From Pseudomonas sp. B21-023 (GTDB taxonomy: Bacteria; Pseudomonadota; Gammaproteobacteria; Pseudomonadales; Pseudomonadaceae): a DNA stretch of 64,000 bases. Made by a program: the position numbers and the translations under genes. Under the pieces are notes generated by a model, which searched no databases, was not told the DNA's origin, and saw only the letters and a program-made list of their open reading frames with translations. Location: assembly GCF_024749165.1 (NCBI RefSeq), contig NZ_CP087190.1:2081501-2145500 (forward strand). The letters are read 5' to 3'. The stretch's first letter is position 1. Every line of letters starts with the position of its first letter. Of the stretch, positions 42,999 to 51,573 are shown piece by piece.

Positions 42999-43427
42999 TC
43001 AGTCGGCGAGCACCTGCAGCTGCCACTGGCCCTCGGCTTCACGCGCCAGGCCGCTGGCCGGCAACAGGGCCAGCAGGCGTTCGTGCAGGGCCGCGTCGGT
43101 GAAGGCCTTGAGGGTGGTCATGTCCAGCGCGCCGACGGTGATCAGTTCGGCCTTGGTGTAGGACAGCCACGCCTTCTTCAGCACCATCAACACGTCGCTG
43201 CCGGCGGTGCTGGCGAAGCGTCGGTGCAAGGTGCGGCCTTCCAGTTCGAAGCTGTGGCGGTGGCTATAGGTGCTCTCGTCACCATTGTCCTCGACGCAGC
43301 GGTGGCAGCGGCAGGGGCCGTCGCCGAAAGCGTTGCGCAGGTAGGCATTGAAGTCCACGACGGGCTTGAGGGTCAGGCGTTTGTCGACCTCGAACAGGTC
43401 GGCGATCAGGGGAAGTTCTGCGCTCAC
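42999..43427 (-). CDS. Hypothetical protein
   Basis: 142 residues from GTG 43427, with GAGG eight bases upstream; the extension to 43532 has no ribosome site. No family recognised. A cysteine pair CRCHRC near residue 37 followed by HRH could bind metal, and a helical C-terminus follows (LLALLPASGLAREAEGQW). Divergent from the small gene at 43586 and 67 bases upstream of the EF-G2 gene. Confidence 0.72.
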   Translation of the reverse strand: MSAELPLIADLFEVDKRLTLKPVVDFNAYLRNAFGDGPCRCHRCVEDNGDESTYSHRHSFELEGRTLHRRFASTAGSDVLMVLKKAWLSYTKAELITVGALDMTTLKAFTDAALHERLLALLPASGLAREAEGQWQLQVLAD

Positions 43428-43585
43428 TCGGTATCCTCGCGTGGTGTGGCGTGCATCGGCGGGCACCCTAACAGATCGGGGCGGGGGAGGCCATGCCGTA
43501 CCATCCATGAGGCCGCTAGAGACAACAACCACCGTCTGCCGTACCCTAGCGCCAATTTTCGCACCCTACCCCGAGGTAACCCCGC

Positions 43586-43888
43586 TTGAGCAGCAAGTAC
43601 CCCTACATCGCCACCGTGACCGTCAGCGCCGAAGACCGTGGGGGCGACACCGAGGCTTCGGAAAACAGCAACATGCGCGTGGGCCTCGAGGCGGTAACCG
43701 AAGTGCTGAAGAAGGTGCATTTTGTCGGTACGCTCGCGGCACCGGAAAAAGGCGCCACGCACATCTGCGTCACGCTGGAGAATGGCCTTACTTACTACGG
43801 CCTGATCGTCAACGGTCATGCCGAACTCGAAGGCGGCTGGATCGCCTTCGAATGCGACATGCCCACCCCCGAAGAGCTGGGCCTGTAA
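43586..43888 (+). CDS. Small hypothetical protein, TTG start
   Basis: 100 residues beginning MSSKYPYIATVTVSAEDRGG from TTG 43586, with a GAGG about 12 bases upstream and no nearby ATG. Acidic, no signal peptide or membrane segment; pattern of strands and one helix (GLEAVTEVLKKVHFVG) suggests a small folded cytosolic domain. No family recognised. It ends three bases before the convergent aminotransferase gene ends. Confidence 0.72.
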   Translation: MSSKYPYIATVTVSAEDRGGDTEASENSNMRVGLEAVTEVLKKVHFVGTLAAPEKGATHICVTLENGLTYYGLIVNGHAELEGGWIAFECDMPTPEELGL

Positions 43889-43891
43889 GCC

Positions 43892-45142
43892 TTACCCCAG
43901 TTCAGCCAGGCACTGCTCGAGGATATCCAGCCCTTCCTCGAGCACCTCGGCCTCGATGGTCAGCGGCGCCAACAGGCGGATGATATGCCGCGCCTTGCCA
44001 CTGGGCATCAGCAGCAACCCCTTGGCACGCGCCGCCTCCAACACCTTGGCCAGTTGCGCCGGTGCCGGGCTGCCATCGCCGTTGACGAACTCCAGCCCGC
44101 GCATGGCGCCGACGCCGGTCAGGCGGCCGAGCGAACTGGACAAGCCTGCGGCTTTCCAGCGTGCATGGCGTGCGACGATGGCCTGTTCCTGGCGTTCGCC
44201 CCAGGTGGCGAGGTTGGCGTCGGTCATCTGCGCAAGGCTCGCCAAGGCCGCCGCACAGGCGATCGGATTGCCCGAGTAGGTGCCGCCCAGGCCGCCCTTG
44301 GGCAGCGAGTCCATGATCTCCCGGCGGCCGACCACCGCGCCCAGGGGCATGCCACCGGCGATGCTCTTGGCCAGCAGCAGCAGGTCCGGCTCGATCCCCA
44401 GTCGCGGGAAGGCGAAACGCTGCCCGGTGCGGCCGAAACCGGACTGGATCTCGTCGACGATGATCAGTATCCCGTGGCTGTCGCAGAAGCGGCGCAAGGC
44501 CTGGGCAAAGCTCGGATCGAGGGCGAGGAAACCACCTTCACCCTGCACCGGCTCGAAGATGAACGCCGCCACGTCCTCCACCGCCAACTCCACGTTGAAT
44601 AGGCGTTCCATGGCCTTGAGCGCCTGTTCGCAGCTCACTCCGGTGTCCGGGCTGGGGTAGGGCAGATGATAGACCGGGCCTGGCAGTTCCCCCACGCGTT
44701 GCTTGTACGGGGCTACCTTGCCATTGAGGTTGAGGGTGGCCAGGGTGCGGCCATGGAAGCCGCCGTCGAAGGCGATGACAGCGCGCTTGCTGGTGGCGCC
44801 GCGGGCGACCTTAAGCGCGTTTTCCGCCGCTTCCGCGCCGCTGTTGGTGAGCATGCCGGCCAACGGGTAGCTGACCGGGACGAATTCACGCAGGCGCTCC
44901 ATCAGCTCCAGATAGGGGCCGTGGGGCGCCGCGTTGAAGGCGTAGTGGGTCAGGCGCGTGGCCTGCTGCTGGATCGCTTCGACTACCGCGGGATTGCAGT
45001 GGCCCAGGTTGAGCACGCCGATGCCGCCGACGAAGTCGATGTAGCGCTTGCCGGTGATATCCCAGACTTCGGCATTGCGACCATGGGAAAGCGTGATCGG
45101 GTGAACGATGGCAATGGACTGGCTGATGCTTGGTTGATTCAT
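43892..45142 (-). CDS. Class III aminotransferase, GabT-like
   Basis: 416 residues, PLP enzyme of the omega-amino acid type. Motifs: GVLNLGHCNPAVVEAI, TNSGAEAAENALKVAR, EPVQGEGGF, IVDEIQSGFGRTGQRFAF and the PLP lysine in LLLAKSIAGGMPLG near residue 257. Most like 4-aminobutyrate (or 5-aminovalerate) transaminases that pass the amino group to 2-oxoglutarate. No gabD neighbour, so the substrate is inferred only from family. Confidence 0.9.
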   Translation of the reverse strand: MNQPSISQSIAIVHPITLSHGRNAEVWDITGKRYIDFVGGIGVLNLGHCNPAVVEAIQQQATRLTHYAFNAAPHGPYLELMERLREFVPVSYPLAGMLTNSGAEAAENALKVARGATSKRAVIAFDGGFHGRTLATLNLNGKVAPYKQRVGELPGPVYHLPYPSPDTGVSCEQALKAMERLFNVELAVEDVAAFIFEPVQGEGGFLALDPSFAQALRRFCDSHGILIIVDEIQSGFGRTGQRFAFPRLGIEPDLLLLAKSIAGGMPLGAVVGRREIMDSLPKGGLGGTYSGNPIACAAALASLAQMTDANLATWGERQEQAIVARHARWKAAGLSSSLGRLTGVGAMRGLEFVNGDGSPAPAQLAKVLEAARAKGLLLMPSGKARHIIRLLAPLTIEAEVLEEGLDILEQCLAELG

Positions 45143-45290
45143 GTGCGCGGCGCCTGTGATTCGATGGCGTGAATATCGAAGCGTGCCGGGGGTATCCGCA
45201 AACGATTTATTGGATTGCTGTCATTCCTTTGAGTCATGAAATTATGCGGGGCCTGCCTACGCCGCCCGCTTGCTGGAATCGCGCCAAGAT

Positions 45291-45326
45291 AAAAGGCGGC
45301 TGTCCCTTAAGGGGCAGCCGCCTTTT
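45291..45326 (-). terminator. Intrinsic terminator downstream of the glycine-zipper gene
   Basis: Stem of about 12 bp (AAAAGGCGGCTG with CAGCCGCCTTTT) around a CCCTTAAGGG core, with T-runs in both orientations, 33 bases after the stop at 45359. Symmetry means it could also act on rightward transcripts. Confidence 0.82.
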
Positions 45327-45358
45327 GCTGTTTCGCCTCGAGCCTTCGACCGTTGGGG

Positions 45359-45739
45359 TCAGTGGCGACGCTTGTGCTTGCGGTTGCTGTCACCCATGTG
45401 GTTGCCGATGGCGCCACCGGCCGCGCCGCCCAGGCCGGCACCGATGGTCGAACCGTTGGAGCCGCCAAGCTTGCCGCCGATCAGCGAACCGCCCGCCGAG
45501 CCCAGGCCGCCGCCGATGGCCGCTTCGGTACGGTTGCCCTTGCGCGCGCCGACCGCGCTGCCGGCCGCGCCACCGAGACCGGCGCCGATGGCCGCACCGG
45601 TGCTGCCGCCGATCTGTTTGCCCACGACGTTGCCCAGGGCGCCACCCAGGCCGCCGCCGATGGCCGCGGTGCCGTCACCGGCGAAAGCGCCCTGGCAGAG
45701 CAGCAGGCCGAGGGCGAGGGAAGGCAGAGTCAGACGCAT
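45359..45739 (-). CDS. Glycine-zipper periplasmic protein
   Basis: 126 residues from ATG 45739, with a signal peptide ending AFA near residue 21. The mature part is a run of glycine-zipper repeats (GGGLGGALGNVVG, GAGLGGAAGSAVG, GGGLGSAGGSLIG) and a basic His/Arg tail. Such proteins usually insert in or line the outer membrane; function unknown. Confidence 0.85.
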   Translation of the reverse strand: MRLTLPSLALGLLLCQGAFAGDGTAAIGGGLGGALGNVVGKQIGGSTGAAIGAGLGGAAGSAVGARKGNRTEAAIGGGLGSAGGSLIGGKLGGSNGSTIGAGLGGAAGGAIGNHMGDSNRKHKRRH

Positions 45740-45812
45740 GTTATGAACCTCAGGGGAGTCATCAGGGGGGGATTGCCGCACGGTCGCGGCAAGTCAGGGT
45801 TGCAAGGACGCT

Positions 45813-45992
45813 TCAGCGGTAGTAGCGGTCACGGTACTGGCGATCGTCATCGTCACGGTCATGACGATGGTGGTGACGGTGGCCGCGGTCACGATCGCGC
45901 CAGCCATCGTCATCATCGTGGTAATGGTTGCTGTAGCAGCCGCCGAGCAGCAGCAAGGTGGCGACCATGGAAAGGCTTGCAAGGCGTGTCAT
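45813..45992 (-). CDS. Small His/Asp/Arg-rich lipoprotein
   Basis: 59 residues from ATG 45992. Lipobox LLLLGGC, then a very low-complexity tail of His, Asp, Arg and Tyr that could bind metal ions. No family recognised. Two such small envelope genes lie side by side here. Confidence 0.75.
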   Translation of the reverse strand: MTRLASLSMVATLLLLGGCYSNHYHDDDDGWRDRDRGHRHHHRHDRDDDDRQYRDRYYR

Positions 45993-46168
45993 CACGATAT
46001 AGGTCCTTGATCCGCAACGGTTTACGCGGTACCTCCTGAGACCGAAGGCGATCGATTTGGTTCTTCGGCGCGCAAGATTTTATTGCGGCGGCGATGAACG
46101 GCAGCGGCGATTCACCTGCTGCCCCGGCAGTGCTAGAGTCACCTTCTTTTTTGTCCCGAGGATGGAAC

Positions 46169-46519
46169 ATGCGAGCAATTCTGCCGATCACCGTGGCGCT
46201 GCTGCTGGCGGGCTGTGCATCGTCGACCATGGAAGCGGCGCGCGGCGGCGCACCCACCGCGCAGCTGGATTCACACAAGACGCCGGATCTGGTGGCACAG
46301 TGCATCCAGTTCAGCTGGCAGGAAGAGAACACCTTCGGGGTCGACGCCAGCGGCTACCTGGAGGCTCGCAAGCAAGGTGGCTTCACGGTTTATACCCGCG
46401 AAGCCGAGTCGTTCGTCGACGTTTACGCCCAGGCCGGTGGGACGCGGGTGGACTACTACGCGCAGAAGAACGACGGCATGGCCCTGCGCCGACGGGCGGC
46501 AGCCGCGACCTGCCTGTAG
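46169..46519 (+). CDS. Small lipoprotein
   Basis: 116 residues from ATG 46169, with GAGGA upstream. Lipobox LLLAGC gives cleavage after residue 15. Mature part contains QCIQFSWQEENTFGVDASGYLEA and a tyrosine-rich VDVYAQAGGTRVDYYAQ stretch with two further Cys. Conserved-hypothetical type seen in pseudomonads; role unknown. Confidence 0.82.
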   Translation: MRAILPITVALLLAGCASSTMEAARGGAPTAQLDSHKTPDLVAQCIQFSWQEENTFGVDASGYLEARKQGGFTVYTREAESFVDVYAQAGGTRVDYYAQKNDGMALRRRAAAATCL

Positions 46520-46544
46520 GCCGCGCCCGGTCAGTGGCCCGATG

Positions 46545-46997
46545 TCACATCGGCAGCAGCCGGTCCTGAATCACCTCCTTCATCACCAGCGTCGAACTCA
46601 GGCGCTTCACATTGGGAATGCTGGTCAGCTGTTCGTCATACAGCTTCTGGAAGGCCGGCAGGTCCCTGGCCACCACGTGCAGCAGGTAGTCGGGGTCGCC
46701 GAACAGGCGCTGGGCCTCGACGATCTGCGGGATCTCCCCCAGCGCCGCCTCGAAGTCCGCCACCGGCTGGCGGGTCACCTCGCGCAGGGTCACGAACACC
46801 AGCGCGGCGAAGTTCAAACCCAAGGCCGCCGGGGCCAGGCGGGCGTGATAACCGAGGATGGCGCCTGAGTCCTCCAGCGCCTTGAGGCGCCGGTGGCAGG
46901 GCGACAGGCTCAAGCCGACGCGGTCGGCCAGTTCGGTCACGGACAGGCGCCCGTCTTTTTGTAGCTCGGCAAGGATCTTTCGATCTGTTCGATCCAT
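46545..46997 (-). CDS. Lrp/AsnC-family transcriptional regulator
   Basis: 150 residues from ATG 46997 (MDRTDRKILAELQKDGRL); the longer frame to 47081 reaches into the lysE promoter. HTH at about residues 20-45 (SVTELADRVGLSLSPCHRRL) and a C-terminal RAM domain. Divergent from a LysE exporter, the classical arrangement in which Lrp-type regulators control amino-acid export. Confidence 0.93.
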   Translation of the reverse strand: MDRTDRKILAELQKDGRLSVTELADRVGLSLSPCHRRLKALEDSGAILGYHARLAPAALGLNFAALVFVTLREVTRQPVADFEAALGEIPQIVEAQRLFGDPDYLLHVVARDLPAFQKLYDEQLTSIPNVKRLSSTLVMKEVIQDRLLPM

Positions 46998-47107
46998 GGG
47001 GAAGATTATTCCATTACTTGGCTTGGTACGGGGAATATACGAAAGAAAATCCCTGGGCGATATCCGTAGTCTTTCTTTCACCGAAACCTGTGTAAGGAAG
47101 GCTCGAA

Positions 47108-47722
47108 ATGGCCATGAGTGTACTGACGGCGTTCTGGGCCGTTTCCCTGCTGTTCGTGATCACCCCCGGCGCCGACTGGGCCTACGCCATCTCGGCCGGC
47201 ATGCGCGGGCGCTGGGTAGTGCCGGCGGTGGCGGGCATGCTGTCCGGCCATCTGCTCGTCACCCTGGTGGTGGCCGCCGGAGTCGGCAGCCTGATTGCCG
47301 GGCACCCGCTGGCGCTGAGCTTGCTGACCCTTGCAGGTTGCGTGTACCTGTTGTGGCTGGGCGGCAACCTGCTGCTGAGCCCGGCCGTGCCCGAGGCCGG
47401 CGCCGGAGGTGGGCAGGACTCGGGGTCGCGCTGGGCATTCAAGGGCCTGTGCGTCAGCGGCCTCAACCCCAAGGTGTTCCTGCTGTTCCTGGCGTTGCTG
47501 CCGCAGTTCACCGACCCGCAGTCGAGCTGGCCGCTGCCCTTGCAGATCCTGCTGCTGGGGTTGGTGCACCTGAGCAGTTCGCTGGTGATCTACCTGATGG
47601 TCGGTTATGGTGCCAAGGCCGTGTTGCGCACCCGGCCTGCCGCGGCGCAGGCCGTGGGACGGTTGTCCGGCGGGGTGATGATCCTGATTGCCGTGGGGCT
47701 GATAGCCGGGCAGTTGCGTTGA
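47108..47722 (+). CDS. LysE-family amino-acid exporter
   Basis: 204 residues, six membrane helices, with LFVITPGADWAYAISAGMRG and the GLCVSGLNPKVFLLFLALLPQFT block of the LysE/RhtB family. ATG 47108 has AAGGAA upstream; ATG 47114 is possible. Exported substrate unknown. Probably controlled by the divergent Lrp gene. Confidence 0.93.
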   Translation: MAMSVLTAFWAVSLLFVITPGADWAYAISAGMRGRWVVPAVAGMLSGHLLVTLVVAAGVGSLIAGHPLALSLLTLAGCVYLLWLGGNLLLSPAVPEAGAGGGQDSGSRWAFKGLCVSGLNPKVFLLFLALLPQFTDPQSSWPLPLQILLLGLVHLSSSLVIYLMVGYGAKAVLRTRPAAAQAVGRLSGGVMILIAVGLIAGQLR

Positions 47723-47783
47723 GCCTGTCAAGGACGGCGGGTTGGGCTATGCTGACGGCCCTCACGATTCGGACCTGACCCTC

Positions 47784-48251
47784 ATGAAATACGCCGCCGT
47801 ACTTCTGCTCAGCCTGCTGGCGCTCGTGGCCCACGCCGCGCAACCCGGCGACACCCTCGCGCCCTGGACATTGCTCGATCAGTACGACCAGCCCTACAGC
47901 CTGGGGGCCGATACCCGGGTCCTGCTGGTCGCCCGCGACATGGACGGTGCCAAGCTGGTCAAGGCGGCCCTGGCCGAACAGCCCAAAGGCTACCTGGAGG
48001 CGCGGCATGCGGTGTTCGTCGCGGATATCCAGCGCATGCCGGCGCTGATCAGCAAGCTGTTCGCCATCCCGGCCATGCGCGACTACAGCTACCGCGTGCT
48101 GCTCGACCGCGAAGGCCGGGTCGCCAGCCGCTATGCCGGGGACGAAGGCAAGGTGCTGTGGCTGGCGCTGGATAACGGCGTGGTGGCAGCGCGCAACAGC
48201 TACGCCGATGCCGATGCCTTGAAGGCTGCGTTGGACCAGGCTGGCCGCTGA
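47784..48251 (+). CDS. Periplasmic thioredoxin-fold-like protein, no CXXC
   Basis: 155 residues from ATG 47784, signal peptide ending AHA near residue 18. GDTLAPWTLLDQYDQPYSL is the usual start of thioredoxin/AhpC-like proteins, but there is no cysteine in the mature protein, so it is not a redox catalyst of the normal kind. Function unknown; similar proteins are annotated variably in Pseudomonas. Confidence 0.75.
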   Translation: MKYAAVLLLSLLALVAHAAQPGDTLAPWTLLDQYDQPYSLGADTRVLLVARDMDGAKLVKAALAEQPKGYLEARHAVFVADIQRMPALISKLFAIPAMRDYSYRVLLDREGRVASRYAGDEGKVLWLALDNGVVAARNSYADADALKAALDQAGR

Positions 48252-48269
48252 ACCGGCCTGCCCGGTAGC

Positions 48270-49019
48270 TCAGGCGAAGGCCTGGCGCAGCAGTTGCGGC
48301 AGTACCTCACCCGCCTTGCCGGGCAACATGAACGCCCGCGGGTGCTCGCAGGGCACGGGCTGCGGATTGACATGCACCACCGTTGCCCCCGCCGCCAGTG
48401 CCATGCGAGGTATCGAGGCCGCCGGCTGTACCAGGCCTGAGGTGCCTACCGACAGCAGTACATCGCACTGCTGCGCGGCGGCGAATGCCTGCTCCAGTAC
48501 AGCGTCGGGCAACATCTCGCCAAACCACACCACACCGGGGCGCAGAGGCCCGGCGCAGCAAGCGCAGCGTGGTGGTTCCATACGGCAGCCGTGAGCGGCC
48601 TCCTCGGGCAGTGCCACGGGCTCATCCGCCGGGCGCGCGCAGTCCAGGCAGCGAAAGGCATCCAGCCGCCCATGCAGGTGCAGCACGGCGCGGCTGCCGG
48701 CGCGTTCGTGCAGGTCGTCGACGTTCTGCGTTATCAGGGTCAGCTGCGGCACTTGCGCGGCCAGCGCGGCGATGGCCAGGTGGCCTGCGTTGGGCTCGGC
48801 CTTGGCGATCCCGGCGCGGCGCATCTGGTACCAGCCCCAGACCAGCGCCGGGTCGGCGCGAAAGCCCTCGGCGCTGGCCAGCTGCGCCGGATCGAAGCGC
48901 GCCCACAGGCCGGTCAGCTTGTCGCGAAACGTGGCTATGCCACTTTCCGCGGACACCCCGGCACCGGTGAACACAACCACGTGGCGGGCCTGGGCAAGCA
49001 GCATCGGATCGAATGGCAT
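48270..49019 (-). CDS. cobB: Sir2-family NAD-dependent protein deacylase
   Basis: 249 residues from ATG 49019 (GGGAG upstream); ATG 49031 is an alternative. NAD-binding GAGVSAESGIATFR near residue 17, TQNVDDLHERAG, catalytic His in LHLHGRL near residue 113, and a structural zinc site FRCLDC plus RCACC. Reverses lysine acylation, including CobB-type acetylation of metabolic enzymes. Confidence 0.93.
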   Translation of the reverse strand: MPFDPMLLAQARHVVVFTGAGVSAESGIATFRDKLTGLWARFDPAQLASAEGFRADPALVWGWYQMRRAGIAKAEPNAGHLAIAALAAQVPQLTLITQNVDDLHERAGSRAVLHLHGRLDAFRCLDCARPADEPVALPEEAAHGCRMEPPRCACCAGPLRPGVVWFGEMLPDAVLEQAFAAAQQCDVLLSVGTSGLVQPAASIPRMALAAGATVVHVNPQPVPCEHPRAFMLPGKAGEVLPQLLRQAFA

Positions 49020-49146
49020 GAGGGCTCCCATGGTGCGGTGCAGGGTGGTCGGTCACTGTGCCAGTGGGTCGCGGGCCGGACAAGATCCGAGTGAACCCTC
49101 GGCGCGCGTGGCAACCCAAGCCAGTACAGCCAATAGGAGAAGACTC

Positions 49147-49359
49147 ATGGAAATCGGAACAATCTGGTTCGTTGTCGCGCTCGTCGTCATCCTCCTGGAA
49201 ATCTGGGCCATCTGGCACATCATCGGCAGTGATCGGCGCGCCGAGCGCAAGATGCTGTGGGTGGTGTTCGTCGTTTATGCACCGTTTCCGGGCTTATTGT
49301 TCTGGGCCTGGCGTGGGCCGCGCGCGGTGAAGGGCAGGGCGGTGTTGCAGGAAAAATAG
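49147..49359 (+). CDS. Small PLDc_N-domain membrane protein
   Basis: 70 residues from ATG 49147 with GGAGA upstream. Two hydrophobic segments (residues 5-27, 37-57) with the phospholipase D nuclease N-terminal type pattern IGTIWFVVALVVILLEIWAIW and WVVFVVYAPFPGLLFWAWRG. Not a nuclease on its own. Confidence 0.82.
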   Translation: MEIGTIWFVVALVVILLEIWAIWHIIGSDRRAERKMLWVVFVVYAPFPGLLFWAWRGPRAVKGRAVLQEK

Positions 49360-49449
49360 GCGCCGATCAAGGTGTGGCAGGCGGGGCTTGACCTCGACTT
49401 AACCTGAGGTTTGATACTCGGCCGCTCTTTCCATCGATGGAGCGCTAAC

Positions 49450-49869
49450 ATGACCCAGCCAGCCGCCTTTGCCCTGAGCAACCCCGAAGGCCTCTACGAC
49501 CCCAGCGGCAATGCCTATTCCCATGTCGCCGAGGTACGCGCCGGCAGCCGCCTGCTGTATATCGCCGGCCAGGGCGGCGAGGACCTGCAGGGCAAGTTGT
49601 CGGCACGTTTCGATGAGCAGGCGCGCCAGGCCCTGGTGAACCTGAAGATCGCCCTGGCTTCCCGTGGGGCAACGCTTGAGCACGTGTGCAAGCTCACCCT
49701 GCTGGTGGTCGACCATTCCGAGGCGCGGCTGCGCCAGTGGGTGGCTGAGGCCGAGCGTGCCTGGGGCGGCAGGATGACCCCGACCTGCACCTTGATCCCG
49801 GTCCCGCGCCTGGCGCTGGACGGCATGCTGGTGGAAGTGGACGCGGTGGCGGCCTTGCCGCAGGGGTGA
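49450..49869 (+). CDS. RidA-family protein
   Basis: 139 residues from ATG 49450. YjgF/RidA fold with LLYIAGQGGEDLQGKL, KLTLLVVDHSE and a C-terminal PVPRLALDGMLVEVDAVA, though the classical catalytic arginine position (R105 in RidA, usually VxVxRLPxxxxVEIE) keeps the pattern PVPRLAL. May deaminate reactive enamine/imine intermediates; the exact subfamily is unclear. Confidence 0.86.
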   Translation: MTQPAAFALSNPEGLYDPSGNAYSHVAEVRAGSRLLYIAGQGGEDLQGKLSARFDEQARQALVNLKIALASRGATLEHVCKLTLLVVDHSEARLRQWVAEAERAWGGRMTPTCTLIPVPRLALDGMLVEVDAVAALPQG

Positions 49870-49986
49870 CAAAACCCGTATCCATCGTCGTGGCGACGCG
49901 CCGCGAGGATGGATGCGACGCCGCCCCGCTGCAAACACCTGAGCGCCCAGGTAGACTCGCGCTCCCGCATTCATCGAGCCTGTACC

Positions 49987-50487
49987 ATGACCCTCCCCGT
50001 CGAACTGCTCCAGACCGGCCCCGAGCATGCCGACCTGGTGCGCAACCTCTACCAGTTCTACGCCTACGAGTCTTCTGGCTGGGAGCAGGAAGATGTCGAG
50101 GCGGATGGGCGCTTCTACCTCCATGAGCCACACTTCACCCGCTACTGGCAAACCCCGGGCTGGAGCGCCAGCCTGATACTGGTGGACGGTTTCATCGCCG
50201 GCTTCCTGCTCATCGAGCGCAGTGAACTGCCCGGCATCGACGCCTGGGAGCTGGCCGACCTGTTCGTGCTCAAGAAATATCGCCGCCAGGGCGTGGGCCT
50301 GGCGGTAGCGCGGCGCACGCTGTGCGAGGGTCAAGGCGACTGGTTGGTGCGGTGCTACGGCGAGGATGCCCCGGCCCTGGCGTTCTGTCAGGCGGTACTG
50401 GCCGACCTGCCACGGCCAGTGCAGGAGATTGCCCTGGATGACGAGCCGTCGCTGCGCAATTTCCTGGTGACCCCGCGATTGCACTGA
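49987..50487 (+). CDS. GNAT-family N-acetyltransferase
   Basis: 166 residues from ATG 49987. GNAT motif A seen as LADLFVLKKYRRQGVGLAVAR (acetyl-CoA loop R/QxxGxG/A as RRQGVG). Acceptor unknown. Independent gene between the RidA gene and an EamA transporter. Confidence 0.88.
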   Translation: MTLPVELLQTGPEHADLVRNLYQFYAYESSGWEQEDVEADGRFYLHEPHFTRYWQTPGWSASLILVDGFIAGFLLIERSELPGIDAWELADLFVLKKYRRQGVGLAVARRTLCEGQGDWLVRCYGEDAPALAFCQAVLADLPRPVQEIALDDEPSLRNFLVTPRLH

Positions 50488-50687
50488 AGGACTGCGGGTC
50501 GAGCGCCAGCATGCTTTGTGCTCTCGCTGCCAGCGAAGATCGCTGGCGTTGACGGACATGTGCGAAAGTGGCCGATCAGCGAACGGAATGTACTGATTGG
50601 ACCACAATGCTTTGTCCACCCTGTGGCTTCTCTTCTAGAATCCGCCCATGCCTGGGCGTCATGCCGGGGCAATCGCCCGAGAGCCCC

Positions 50688-51566
50688 ATGAGTTCCAGTA
50701 CACCGTTGTCCGGAGTCAACCAGCCACTGCGCGGTATCGCCCTGGTGGTGGTGGCCACCTTCCTGTTCGCCAGCCACGACGCTTTGTCGAAATTCCTCGG
50801 CGGGATCTATCCGATCATCATGGTGGTGTGGGTCCGTTACCTGGTGCACACCTTGCTGATGGCCGGGATCTTCCTGCCCAAGGCCGGCCTGGCGGTACTG
50901 CGCACTCGCCGACCGTTGTTGCAGACCTTGCGTGCGCTGAGCCTGCTCAGCACCAGCCTGCTGTTTACCGCCGGGCTGCAATACCTGCCGCTGGCGGAGG
51001 CGACCTCGGTCAACTTCCTCGCTCCGGTGCTGGTCACCGCATTGTCGGTGCCGCTGCTCGGGGAGCGGGTGAGCGCGGGGCAGTGGCTGGCGGTGGTCAT
51101 GGGCTTCGTCGGCGTGCTGGTGGTGGTGCACCCGGGCGGGGCGATGTTCACCCCGGCAATCCTGTTCCCCTTCGGTTCGGCCCTGGGCTTTTGCTTCTAC
51201 CAGTTGCTGACGCGCAAGCTGGCGGCCCATGACAGCCCGACCACCAGCAACTTCTACGCGGGCTTATGTAACACCCTGATCATGACAGCGCTGGTGCCGT
51301 TTTTCTGGCAGACGCCGCAGTGGCCGCATATACCGCTGATGCTGGCGCTGGGTGGTTGCGGGATGACCGCCCACTTGCTGCTGACCCAGGCGTTCCGCCA
51401 CGCTGCGCCGGCGTTGCTGGCGCCGTTCAGCTATTGCCAGATCGTGTTCGCCGGGTTGCTGGGCCTGGTGGTGTTCGGGCAGGTGCCGGACGGTACGAGC
51501 CTGGTGGGCATCGCGGTGATCTGCCTCAGCGGGCTGGGGGCAGCCTGGATGCAGCGGCGGCGTTGA
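50688..51566 (+). CDS. EamA/DMT-family transporter
   Basis: 292 residues from ATG 50688, ten predicted membrane helices in two repeats (ATFLFASHDALSKFL and PFGSALGFCFYQLLTRKL). Drug/metabolite transporter superfamily; substrate unknown. An upstream in-frame ATG at 50661 is possible. Ends seven bases before the convergent AraC gene ends. Confidence 0.9.
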   Translation: MSSSTPLSGVNQPLRGIALVVVATFLFASHDALSKFLGGIYPIIMVVWVRYLVHTLLMAGIFLPKAGLAVLRTRRPLLQTLRALSLLSTSLLFTAGLQYLPLAEATSVNFLAPVLVTALSVPLLGERVSAGQWLAVVMGFVGVLVVVHPGGAMFTPAILFPFGSALGFCFYQLLTRKLAAHDSPTTSNFYAGLCNTLIMTALVPFFWQTPQWPHIPLMLALGGCGMTAHLLLTQAFRHAAPALLAPFSYCQIVFAGLLGLVVFGQVPDGTSLVGIAVICLSGLGAAWMQRRR

Positions 51567-51573
51567 ACGGCTC

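Noticed and set aside
36444..45326. Candidate transposon ends or prophage remnants
   Set aside because: No transposase, integrase or direct repeats; palindromes in this stretch are REP-like or terminators.
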